Shown here: in pieces, positions 7,488-16,611 of the stretch
Layout: every line of letters starts with the position of its first letter
How positions within the stretch are numbered: the stretch's first letter is position 1
DNA from: Flavisolibacter longurius
GTDB lineage: Bacteria > Bacteroidota > Bacteroidia > Chitinophagales > Chitinophagaceae
DNA: 64,000 bases
Assembly (NCBI GenBank): GCA_013327885.1
Contig: JABUMY010000004.1
Location: 186,001-250,000 of the forward strand
Direction of reading: 5' to 3'
Translations under genes and position numbers: made by a program
The notes under the pieces: model-generated
The model's input: the letters and a program-made list of their open reading frames with translations, nothing else
Told to the model about the DNA's origin: nothing
Databases searched by the model: none

Positions 7488-10400
7488 TTTATCCAATTTG
7501 ACACAAAGTCAACTTTTAATTTGGACCGGGCAGCAATTAAGTCCGAATGTCCCGCTATATAATTCTCCCTTCACTTTCGAGCTAACAGGCGAAATCAATG
7601 TTCCCCACTTTCAAACCGCATTTCAAATATTAATTGATGAAAGTGATGCCATGCGGACGGTTTTTTACGCTATAGACGACATTCCGCAAACAAAAGTCCT
7701 GGATTCAGTTCGTTACAATGTTGAATTGCTGGATCTCTCGAAAGAGAAATTTCCAAATGAGTATTTACAACGGTGCCTAAACAAAAGAATGAAGAAAAGC
7801 TTTGATTTATCAAAGCCGCTTTTTGATTCGGTTTTAATTCAAATGCCAGACAATAAGTTTATCTGGTATTTTAATCAACACCATTTAATCTGTGATGCTT
7901 CCGGCGTACCTGTCCAATACAAAGCATTTTCTAAAATCTACCGGCGTCTGGCGGAAGGGGGGACAACCACGGATATTAAAATTCCCCTTTTTCAAAACTA
8001 TGTTGAATATGAAAAGGCAAGCAAGATTAATTTGCAAAATGCTGCAGCAAATGTCTATTGGGAAGAGAAATTAAAATATGTCCCGAACAATGTAAAATTA
8101 TACGGGAAAAATGGTAATGAAATTACCACCTTTTCTAAACGGATTTCTCTTCCGCTGGGTAAAATACGAACTAAACGGCTGTACGAAATAGCCAAAGGAA
8201 AAGAGTTTCGCCTGTTAAATGCACAACTTACGCTTTTCAACATTTTTGCTTCGATCCTATCGGTGTACCTATCCCGCGTTACAAATGAGCAAACTAATTT
8301 AACCTTCGGAACTCCGGTTCATAATCGAACGACACCGGATTTTAAAGAGACACCGGGTCTATTTATAGAATTTTTTCCCTTCGTCAGTGAAGTCAAAACT
8401 GCAGATACATTTGCTTCCTTATTCAAGCGCGTCAGCGCCAAAACATATGAACTGTTACGCAATGCTCAACCAGGGGCCAGCACACCGAAATTAAACCGCG
8501 CTTTTAATGTTATTCTCAATTATATAACGACGGATTTTCCGGATTTTAATGGAATTCCTTGCAAGGCTGTTTGGCATCATCCGGAGCATTCGGATCCCGG
8601 TCATCATCTCCGGCTTCATGTTTACAATGATGATTCTGATTGTATAAAGCTTTATTTCGATCTTAATCGAGGTGTTTTTGATGAAAAAATGTTTGAAACG
8701 GTCCCGAATCATTTTCTAAAACTTCTCGATGCCTTCATTGAAAATCCCAATCAAGCAATTGGGTGTGCCTCTTTGTTAAGTGAGGCTGAATTTCAGCAAA
8801 TCGTCCTTGATTTTAATAGGCAAAAAGAAATCATAAACAAGCCCTTTCTTGAACTTTTTCAAAGCCAGGTTCGAGAGAATCCGCAAAAACCAGCTGTTAC
8901 AGATAAAACACAAAAATTAACCTATGCTGATTTGGATCGAAAATCCAACCAGCTTGCTAACTATTTGATCGAAAATGAAATTACAGCTGGAAAACGTGTC
9001 GTAATTTATCTCAATCGTTCTGTGGACCTGGCCATCAGCATACTTGCCACCTTAAAGGCGGGTTGTGCGTTTATTCCGATCGCTGTGAACAATCCACCCG
9101 GTCGCGTTACTTATAAAATCATGGAGTCGCAACCGGCAATTCTTTTAACTAATAACCGTTATGCCGGCGACATCGACGCTTTACCGGTTCCACTTTTTCG
9201 AATTGATACCGATTGGCAGCGTACCGAAGAAAACAAAACGCAACATACGGATCAAACGATCTTACCGGAATCACTCGCTTATATCATGTTTACTTCCGGG
9301 TCTACCGGTCAGCCGAAAGGCGTGCAAATTTCGCAGCGTGCCCTCGCTAATTATTTAAATTGGGCAGGGAAAGAATATGGAATAACCGGTCAGGCGATAG
9401 TCCCGTTGTTTACAAACATAGATTTTGATTTAACTCTTACCTCCATCTTTGTCCCGCTAGCATTCGGCGCTTCTATCGTAGTTTATGAAGAGTTGAAAAA
9501 AGGACCCGATCTGGCAATTTTTGATGTCATTGAAGACAACCGGGCTGATGTGATCAAATTGACACCATCGCATTTAAGCCTGCTAAAAGGACACGATTTG
9601 AAGAATTCCCGTATTCGAACAATCATCGTTGGCGGCGAGGATTTCAAACGCGATTTAGCGGAAAGCATCATTGAATTCTTCCCTCATGATTTAAAAGTTT
9701 TCAACGAATATGGTCCGACGGAGGCGACTGTCGGCTGTATAGTGCATCGTTTCGATTTATCAAACGATCTATCAATCTCTGTCCCAATCGGTAAACCGAT
9801 TGCGAATATGCAGGCTTATATTTTGGACGACAATTTAAACCCTGTTCCGCAAGGCGTAATTGGAACGCTCTACCTTTCAGGGGATGGTTTGTCAGTTGGG
9901 TATTGGAATGAGCAAGATCTTACTGAACAGAAATTTTTGAACAATCCTTTCCAACCGGAAACTAAAATCTATGACACCGGCGATTTGGCTCGTTTGAATT
10001 CGAAGGGTGAACTCGAATATCTGGGGCGGAGGGATCAACAAGTTAAAATTGGTGGCATTCGTATCGAACTGGGTGAAATTGAATCGGCATTGGCAAAATA
10101 TGCCGGAATCGAAGATTGTGTAGTTGAATTAATTGACGGCAAAATAAACGTTTCGCCTGAGTTTACAACAAACTGTATTAAATGTGGTTTACCTTCAAAT
10201 TATCCATCCGCGGAGTTTGATGAAAATGGTGTTTGCAACTACTGTCTGTCTTTTGAAAATTACCGCGAAAATGCCGAAAAATATTTCAAAACACCGGGTG
10301 ATTTCCAGAAGTTACTGAATCAAGCTAAAGCCGGACGTCAGGGCGACTATGATTGTTTGATGCTTTTAAGCGGCGGTAAGGACAGCACTTATGCACTTGC

Positions 10401-11622
10401 CCAGTTGGTAGCAATGGGAGCCAGGGTTCTTGCTTATACTTTGGACAATGGCTATATATCGGAGGCGGCGAAAGCAAATATCAGGCGAGTCGTGAACGTC
10501 CTTGGTGTTGATCATGTCTTTGGCGAAACCGCTGCGATGAATGAGATTTTTGTGGATAGCCTGCACAAATACAGCAACGTCTGCAACGGATGTTTTAAAA
10601 CGATCTACACCTTAAGCACCAAGGTCGCCTTCGAAAATAAAATTCCTTTTATTGTTACCGGACTTTCGAGAGGTCAGTTTTTTGAAACCCGCCTCACCGA
10701 AGAAATATTTTGGAAAGATGATGTCGGAACAATTGATAAAACCATCCTTGAAGCGCGGAAATCTTACCATCGGGTTGACGATGCGGTAAAAAGGTTACTC
10801 GACACCTCGATTTTCAATGACGATACCGTTTTCGAAAAAGTTCAGTTCCTTGATTTTTACAGATTTTTTGATGTAGACTTTGAGGAGATGATGAATTACC
10901 TAGACAAACATCTCCCATGGATTCGACCTACTGACACGGGGCGATCAACAAATTGTTTGATTAACCAGGTCGGAATTTATGTTCACAAAAAAGAGCGTGG
11001 CTACAGCAATTATGCCTTTCCCTACAGTTGGGATGTGCGGATGGGGCACAAGACCAGGTCGGTGTCCTTAGATGAGATCAACGAGGAGATAAATGAAAAC
11101 GAAGTAAAACGGATTCTGGGTGAGATCGGTTACATTTCTAAAAATGGCAATAGAGATAAAAACTTGGTTGCCTTTTATATTGCCGATAAAACTATTTCTA
11201 ATGCTGATCTAAGAACTTATTTACAAGATTTCCTTCCGGAATATATGATCCCAAACTCCTTTAGACGTGTGGAATCATTCCCTCTGACAAGCAACGGAAA
11301 AGTGAACAGAAATGCTTTACAGAAACTGGCATTCATTTCCAACGAAGAAAATGCTGACTATGTCGCACCTGAAACGGAATTTGAAAAGATGGTTTCAGAA
11401 ATTTGGTCTGAAGTTTTGCAGATAGAAAATATAGGCATCAACGATAACTTTCTTGAATTGGGCGGCAACTCGCTGGCAGCTATAAGGATCACGTCCAGGC
11501 TAAATAACGCTTTCGATTTAGATCTGCCACTAAATACAATTTTCGAGAATCCAAACATTTTTCAACTAGCCCAACATATTGAAAAGTCGATTGTAATGAT
11601 GCTGGGAGAATTGAAACCCTAA
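7462..11622 (+). CDS. NRPS: C-A(interrupted by Zn/PP-loop ATPase domain)-PCP
   Basis: A 1386-residue NRPS module. The C domain (about 1-440) has HHLICDA at 140-146. The A core (about 465-890) has FTSGSTGQPKG, NEYGPTEATVG and RRDQQVKIGGIRIELGE. My reading of the ten specificity positions gives DLTKIGEVGK, one change from the classic Asn code DLTKLGEVGK. Just after A8 an extra domain of about 320 residues is inserted. It has a four-Cys zinc-finger-like set (Cys905, 908, 925, 928), the PP-loop SGGKDS (from Ser970), a CNGC pair (Cys1041, 1044) and a lone Cys1165. It resembles WbpG/PseA N-acetyl sugar amidotransferases and also TtuA-like sulfurtransferases. The A domain then resumes (LPEYMIP, SNGKVNRNAL) and is followed by a PCP (LELGGNSLAAIR, about 1335). 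The C domain probably accepts pyrrole-2-carboxyl from the upstream PCP. Confidence 0.93.
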   Translation: MKMNQALDNLSNLTQSQLLIWTGQQLSPNVPLYNSPFTFELTGEINVPHFQTAFQILIDESDAMRTVFYAIDDIPQTKVLDSVRYNVELLDLSKEKFPNEYLQRCLNKRMKKSFDLSKPLFDSVLIQMPDNKFIWYFNQHHLICDASGVPVQYKAFSKIYRRLAEGGTTTDIKIPLFQNYVEYEKASKINLQNAAANVYWEEKLKYVPNNVKLYGKNGNEITTFSKRISLPLGKIRTKRLYEIAKGKEFRLLNAQLTLFNIFASILSVYLSRVTNEQTNLTFGTPVHNRTTPDFKETPGLFIEFFPFVSEVKTADTFASLFKRVSAKTYELLRNAQPGASTPKLNRAFNVILNYITTDFPDFNGIPCKAVWHHPEHSDPGHHLRLHVYNDDSDCIKLYFDLNRGVFDEKMFETVPNHFLKLLDAFIENPNQAIGCASLLSEAEFQQIVLDFNRQKEIINKPFLELFQSQVRENPQKPAVTDKTQKLTYADLDRKSNQLANYLIENEITAGKRVVIYLNRSVDLAISILATLKAGCAFIPIAVNNPPGRVTYKIMESQPAILLTNNRYAGDIDALPVPLFRIDTDWQRTEENKTQHTDQTILPESLAYIMFTSGSTGQPKGVQISQRALANYLNWAGKEYGITGQAIVPLFTNIDFDLTLTSIFVPLAFGASIVVYEELKKGPDLAIFDVIEDNRADVIKLTPSHLSLLKGHDLKNSRIRTIIVGGEDFKRDLAESIIEFFPHDLKVFNEYGPTEATVGCIVHRFDLSNDLSISVPIGKPIANMQAYILDDNLNPVPQGVIGTLYLSGDGLSVGYWNEQDLTEQKFLNNPFQPETKIYDTGDLARLNSKGELEYLGRRDQQVKIGGIRIELGEIESALAKYAGIEDCVVELIDGKINVSPEFTTNCIKCGLPSNYPSAEFDENGVCNYCLSFENYRENAEKYFKTPGDFQKLLNQAKAGRQGDYDCLMLLSGGKDSTYALAQLVAMGARVLAYTLDNGYISEAAKANIRRVVNVLGVDHVFGETAAMNEIFVDSLHKYSNVCNGCFKTIYTLSTKVAFENKIPFIVTGLSRGQFFETRLTEEIFWKDDVGTIDKTILEARKSYHRVDDAVKRLLDTSIFNDDTVFEKVQFLDFYRFFDVDFEEMMNYLDKHLPWIRPTDTGRSTNCLINQVGIYVHKKERGYSNYAFPYSWDVRMGHKTRSVSLDEINEEINENEVKRILGEIGYISKNGNRDKNLVAFYIADKTISNADLRTYLQDFLPEYMIPNSFRRVESFPLTSNGKVNRNALQKLAFISNEENADYVAPETEFEKMVSEIWSEVLQIENIGINDNFLELGGNSLAAIRITSRLNNAFDLDLPLNTIFENPNIFQLAQHIEKSIVMMLGELKP

Positions 11623-11653
11623 TTTTTTTTACCACTCGACCAGATAAGATATT

Positions 11654-12871
11654 ATGAGAATTCTTAAAAAACAGCTGCTACTCCTTTTCCTGTTGCTCTC
11701 GGTTTTTAATTCAATCGCCTTCGCCCATTTTCCGGATCAGAGCTACATTTATCTCCGGTTCCAGGAAAACTCGATCAACGGAAGATTCGAAATATCGACC
11801 AAAGACTTAAATAAGGTTTTCGGCCTTCGTTTAAAACCTGGTTTCGTACGAGCAGAGGCTGATCCCCATCTTTCCAAAATTCAGGATTATTTGCTGCAAA
11901 ACGCTTCATTCAGTAGCCTAGAAGGAAAAAGTTATCAAATACGATTTACCGAACCTGATATATTAAGAGCAGAAATTTTCGGTGATTTTCTTATGGTAAA
12001 ATTTGAACTTCAGGGAGTTCCAAATTTTCCTGATAAAATCAATGTCCAATACGACGCCTTTATCCAGGATATTTCCGGGCACACCGCGCTGCTCGTAATT
12101 GAGGAAAACACAAAGACTGGAGTAGCTAACAACGAATCAATGTTTTCGCTTGAGTTTACGCCAGGTACAACAAAACAGGAATTAGTAACAACCGAAAACT
12201 TTCTGATGCGGTCATTTCTGGAGATGGTCAAATCGGGCATTTGGCATATTTGGATCGGCTTTGATCACATTTTATTTTTGTTGGCATTGCTGTTGCCTTC
12301 GGTGTTGAAATACCGTTTGAAAGACGATGTTCCCGCACTTGATAAAAACGGGTGGAAACCACTGGAAAGATTTAGACCTGCTTTCATAAATGTTGTAAAG
12401 ATTGTCACCTTCTTTACGATCGCACATTCGATCACTTTATGCCTGGCAGCATTTCAAATCATAAGCCTTCCAACTCGCCTAATCGAATCAATTATTGCCA
12501 TCTCCATTGCCCTCGCTGCCGTTCACAACATTTATCCTATTTTCTCGAGCAAAGGATGGCTGATTGCTTTTGTCTTCGGACTCTTTCACGGTTTTGGCTT
12601 TGCTAGCGTTCTGGCTGAAAGAGGGCTTATTGGTAATTACATGGCGATTTCCATATTTGGCTTTAATTTGGGTGTTGAGATCGGGCAATTGGCGATAATC
12701 CTTCTGGTGTTTCCGATTTTATATATATTACGCAAAACATCTCTGTATCCGAAAATACGTGTGTTCGGCTCAATGATCCTAATACTCTTTTCGCTGTATT
12801 GGTTTCTGGAACGAGCTTTTAACGTTGAATTCAATCTCTCGGGAATTATAAAAAAAACAATAGGACTTTAA
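11654..12871 (+). CDS. HupE/UreJ-like membrane protein
   Basis: A 405-residue membrane protein. It has an N-terminal signal segment (LLLLFLLLSVFNSIAFA) and an exported domain of about 180 residues. At least six membrane helices follow, beginning at the family landmark IWHIWIGFDHILFLLALLLP. Relatives in the HupE/UreJ superfamily are linked to nickel or other metal transport, but many are uncharacterised. It lies between two NRPS genes, 31 bp after one and 4 bp before the next, so it belongs to the operon. It could export the product or supply a metal (for example for the zinc/iron-type cysteine cluster of the upstream NRPS). No function can be read from the sequence. Confidence 0.75.
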   Translation: MRILKKQLLLLFLLLSVFNSIAFAHFPDQSYIYLRFQENSINGRFEISTKDLNKVFGLRLKPGFVRAEADPHLSKIQDYLLQNASFSSLEGKSYQIRFTEPDILRAEIFGDFLMVKFELQGVPNFPDKINVQYDAFIQDISGHTALLVIEENTKTGVANNESMFSLEFTPGTTKQELVTTENFLMRSFLEMVKSGIWHIWIGFDHILFLLALLLPSVLKYRLKDDVPALDKNGWKPLERFRPAFINVVKIVTFFTIAHSITLCLAAFQIISLPTRLIESIIAISIALAAVHNIYPIFSSKGWLIAFVFGLFHGFGFASVLAERGLIGNYMAISIFGFNLGVEIGQLAIILLVFPILYILRKTSLYPKIRVFGSMILILFSLYWFLERAFNVEFNLSGIIKKTIGL

Positions 12872-12875
12872 TCTT

Positions 12876-15803
12876 ATGCCGGCAGGTCCAGAAAAAACGA
12901 ATCAAAACTCATTGCTGAGTAAGTGGCTTGACCGGGTGAAAAAGTCGGAAGAACCGAAAGGCGTTCAGCCGCGTCCGGAAGGCGTGAAGGTGCCGCTTTC
13001 TTTGGGCCAACAACGCTTGCTCTTTTTGCAGCAACTTTACCCCGAGAATCCTTTTTATCATTATGCCGAGGCTTATAAGTTTAAAGGAAAACTTGAGGTT
13101 AAATACCTAATAAAAAGTTTTGAAATTGCTGCTCAGCGACACCATATTCTCCGGACAAAAGTTGTAATTGAAAATGGACAAGCGTTTCAAAAAGTAAACG
13201 AGAATTTACTAGTTGACGTTTCTGAACATGATTTATGGAACTTACCCCAAACCGAGATTGAAAAGGTTTGCCAAGATTTAGCCATTAATGAAGCACGGAA
13301 ATCTTTAGAGTCGCCTGATGGGTATATGACGAGACTTGCAATTATGCGGTTAAAAGAAGATGAGTTTTTTGTGGTTTTGATCATGCATCATATCCTGGGA
13401 GATAATTGGTCGCTTCATCTTCTGCAACAAGAAGTTGCCGGCTACTACCGGAAACTGGCAAATGGGGAAAATGTGAATTTTGTGCCGTTGAAAATTCAGT
13501 ATGCGGACTATGCTTACTGGCAAAGCTTACAAAAAACCAACCTTGAAAACCTAGTCTATTGGAAAAATAAAATGCAAGACAGCTTAAGTTTGCTTCAGTT
13601 GCCGACAGATTTTCCAAGACCTAACCGCCCCACATTTCGCGGAGCACATTCTACTCAAAAATTTTCGGGCGAACTTTCAAACCAGTTAAAAATCTTTTGC
13701 CGGGAAAAAAACAAAACGCTTTTTACGGTTGTCCTGACGGCTTTCAAAATTTTACTTAAGCGCTATACAGGCGAAAACGATATTCTTGTCGGTTCGCCTT
13801 TTACTAATAGAGATGAATTAGCTCTCGAAAACCTCATAGGGTTTTTTAATGACACGCTTGTTTTGCGTTCTGATTTGTCAAATGATCCAACGTATAACGA
13901 GTTATTAGTACAGGTTTGGACCACGACACAGAATGCTTTTGCGCATAAAAATATGCCGTTTGAACTACTTGTGAAATCTTTAAAACTGAATCGAAATTTA
14001 AATTATAATCCGCTTTTCCAAGTAATGTTTATTCATCAGGAGTCGACCCGACCTCCTGATTTCGGACCAAATCTGGAGGTGGAGCCCGAGACATTGGATT
14101 TAGGGGTGACGAAATTTGATTTGACTCTTTTCATTATAGAAAAGGAGGGTGAAATCAAAGCAACTTTTGAGTATTCAACAGATTTGTTCGCGAAAGAAAC
14201 AATCGAACGAATGCACGGTCATTTGAGAAACCTACTCGAAGAAATTGTCAAAAACCCAGACCGTCCAATTTCGGAATTAGCCGTGATCACCGATGCTGAA
14301 GCCAAATTGTTTTCCGAGTGGAACAATACGAATACGGAAACGACAAAAGTGAAGTCAGTTTTGGATTTGTTCAGCGAACAAGTTGCATCAAGACCTGAAA
14401 GACATGCGATATCATTTCAACAAGAGAAAATTACTTACGGGGAACTAAATCGGCGGGCAAATTCCGTGGCGAATTATCTCCTCAAATTGAATCCTGATAA
14501 ACGGAAGCCGGTCGGGTTATTGGTTGAACCTTCGATAAACACGATCGTTGGGATTTTGGGGATTCTAAAAGCGGGACGGGCATATTTACCGCTAGATGCC
14601 CAGTACCCCAAAAAACGTCTTTATTATATTCTGGAAGATTCGTCCGCTACTCTTGTGCTGACACAAAAACACCTTTCGTCCTTGCTTTCGGACCATTCGG
14701 TCAGTGTGCAAACAATTGATGAAATCATCGCTTCCGAAACTTCAGAAGAGCCGATCATGCCTATGGCTATTAACGCAAACGACTTAGCCTATGTGCTTTA
14801 CACTTCAGGTAGCACGGGACAACCAAAAGGCGTTTGCGTGACGCATAAGAATCTGGTTTATTCCACGACAGCTCGGTTTGATTTTTATCCAATTCAGCCC
14901 CAGAGTTTCCTGTTAATGTCGTCATTTTCCTTCGATAGTTCTGTCGCCGGGATTTTTTGGACGCTACTTTCGGGGGGGAAATTGGTGTTGGTTGAGCGCC
15001 GGACAGAACAGGATTTGAATACGCTTGGCGAAATAATCGTTCGTGAAGAAATAACGCATACACTACTTCTACCAACGCTTTACCAAACGTGGCTTAAAAA
15101 TTTTCCGAAGGGAGTATTCAAGACCTTTAACACGATCATTGTCGCCGGTGAAGCTTGTCCGAAAGTATTATGTAAAGAACATTACAAACTGTTGCCCCAT
15201 GTTGCGCTTTACAACGAATACGGTCCAACTGAAGGCACGGTTTGGGCAACTGTCTCTAAAACTACCGCCGCAGAATCGGAAACAAATGTGCCGATTGGGA
15301 AACCGATTTCGAACTGCCAGGTTTATATTTTAGACGAAAATCAAAACCGTGTTCCAATCGGTGTTCCAGGAGAGTTATTTATCGGTGGCAAAGGCGTGGC
15401 AAAAGAATATTTCAATAATCCAGCATTAACGGAAAAAAACTTTGTTCAAAATACTTTCAATCCTGAGTCTTCGGAAAAAATATATCGAACTGGTGATTTA
15501 TGCCGGTACAGACCCGACGGGACAATTGATTTTATAGGACGCATAGATAATCAGGTAAAGATTCGCGGCTACCGGATTGAACTTGGAGAAATACAGGAAG
15601 CCATCAGACAGAACTTTAAGGTTCGTGAAGTTGTTGTAAAACTAGAAATGGTTGATAAAAGAGCAGCCGAAGGAAAAACTAATCCTGAGGAAAAATTGTT
15701 AGCTGATTTATACAAAATGAGTTTGAGTGAAGCGGATGAAATTCTGAAGTCGGTTGAGAAACTATCAGATCAGGAGATAGCGTTTATGCTAAATCAAACG
15801 TAG
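12876..15803 (+). CDS. NRPS: C and A domain lacking its C-terminal part
   Basis: A 975-residue NRPS protein with an N-terminal linker, a C domain (HHILGDN around residues 170-176, Asn instead of Gly at the end of the motif) and an A domain with YTSGSTGQPKG, NEYGPTEGTVW and GRIDNQVKIRGYRIELGE (A8). My reading of the specificity positions is DSALIAEVWK, which I cannot assign to an amino acid. The protein ends about 60 residues after A8 with a helical tail (ADLYKMSLSEADEILKSVEK) and has no A10 lysine and no PCP. Those parts are found at the start of the gene at 16612. The A domain is therefore split between two polypeptides, with a methyltransferase gene in between. Confidence 0.9.
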   Translation: MPAGPEKTNQNSLLSKWLDRVKKSEEPKGVQPRPEGVKVPLSLGQQRLLFLQQLYPENPFYHYAEAYKFKGKLEVKYLIKSFEIAAQRHHILRTKVVIENGQAFQKVNENLLVDVSEHDLWNLPQTEIEKVCQDLAINEARKSLESPDGYMTRLAIMRLKEDEFFVVLIMHHILGDNWSLHLLQQEVAGYYRKLANGENVNFVPLKIQYADYAYWQSLQKTNLENLVYWKNKMQDSLSLLQLPTDFPRPNRPTFRGAHSTQKFSGELSNQLKIFCREKNKTLFTVVLTAFKILLKRYTGENDILVGSPFTNRDELALENLIGFFNDTLVLRSDLSNDPTYNELLVQVWTTTQNAFAHKNMPFELLVKSLKLNRNLNYNPLFQVMFIHQESTRPPDFGPNLEVEPETLDLGVTKFDLTLFIIEKEGEIKATFEYSTDLFAKETIERMHGHLRNLLEEIVKNPDRPISELAVITDAEAKLFSEWNNTNTETTKVKSVLDLFSEQVASRPERHAISFQQEKITYGELNRRANSVANYLLKLNPDKRKPVGLLVEPSINTIVGILGILKAGRAYLPLDAQYPKKRLYYILEDSSATLVLTQKHLSSLLSDHSVSVQTIDEIIASETSEEPIMPMAINANDLAYVLYTSGSTGQPKGVCVTHKNLVYSTTARFDFYPIQPQSFLLMSSFSFDSSVAGIFWTLLSGGKLVLVERRTEQDLNTLGEIIVREEITHTLLLPTLYQTWLKNFPKGVFKTFNTIIVAGEACPKVLCKEHYKLLPHVALYNEYGPTEGTVWATVSKTTAAESETNVPIGKPISNCQVYILDENQNRVPIGVPGELFIGGKGVAKEYFNNPALTEKNFVQNTFNPESSEKIYRTGDLCRYRPDGTIDFIGRIDNQVKIRGYRIELGEIQEAIRQNFKVREVVVKLEMVDKRAAEGKTNPEEKLLADLYKMSLSEADEILKSVEKLSDQEIAFMLNQT

Positions 15804-15820
15804 CAGTTTTAAGTTATAAT

Positions 15821-16609
15821 ATGACGAAAAAAATCAAAAGAACGGAGGATTTTGAGCTGGTTCTCGAAATAAAAACGGACGATTTTATTCGTCCGCCCCG
15901 GGATGCACAGCGAAATGCTATATTGAACAATGCATTAAATGAACTCAGCGACAACCTCCATGCACTTGATAAATTAGCGTTACGATTCGTACCGGGGAAA
16001 AGCCAAATCGGTTTGGAAGACCGAACACAAAAAATTCTTTCCGATGATGAAATAATGGAAGAATGGCAAATTCCCCTAATGCAAGCTATGGCTGAAATAG
16101 TGACGGAGTCAAATGGTAATATTTTAGAAATTGGTTTCGGCCGCGGTATATCGGCGACTATGATCCAGGAACAACAAGTACTGTCGCATACAATTATTGA
16201 ATGCAACGACTCTGTGGTAGATAGATTTTTCGAATGGAAAGAGCTTTTTAAAGACAGAAAAATAAACCTTGTTCATGGCTTATGGCAGGATACGATAGAT
16301 GAGCTGGGACTTTTTGACGGGATATTTTTTCACACCTATCCCCTTAATGAGGAAGAGTATATGAAAAACATTCACGGCAAATCTACTTTCGCCGAACATT
16401 TTTTCGAAACAGCGGCAAACCATATGCATCCGAAAGGTGTATTTACTTACTTCTCAAACGAAATCGATTCACTCAGTCGCGGTCATCAACGTGCACTTCT
16501 TCAGCACTTCTCATATTTTTCGGTAAAAGTTATCCCACTGGAAATACCAGATGACATTAACGATACGTGGTGGGCGGATTCAATGGTGATTGTAAAAGCG
16601 GTAAAGTGA
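15821..16609 (+). CDS. Guanidinoacetate N-methyltransferase-like protein
   Basis: A 262-residue class I SAM methyltransferase. The blocks NILEIGFGRGISATMIQEQ (SAM motif I), HTIIECNDSVVDRFFEW (acidic residue binding the SAM ribose) and GLWQDTIDELGLFDGIFFHTYPL match guanidinoacetate methyltransferase closely. In that enzyme the last block reads YDTYPL and the Asp contacts the guanidine; here it is FHTYPL. It sits between the two halves of a split A domain, at the place where methyltransferases interrupt some A domains. It starts 18 bp after the previous stop, in another frame. It probably methylates the amino acid activated by the split A domain, perhaps on an amidine or guanidine nitrogen (inference). 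Confidence 0.85.
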   Translation: MTKKIKRTEDFELVLEIKTDDFIRPPRDAQRNAILNNALNELSDNLHALDKLALRFVPGKSQIGLEDRTQKILSDDEIMEEWQIPLMQAMAEIVTESNGNILEIGFGRGISATMIQEQQVLSHTIIECNDSVVDRFFEWKELFKDRKINLVHGLWQDTIDELGLFDGIFFHTYPLNEEEYMKNIHGKSTFAEHFFETAANHMHPKGVFTYFSNEIDSLSRGHQRALLQHFSYFSVKVIPLEIPDDINDTWWADSMVIVKAVK

Positions 16610-16611
16610 CT

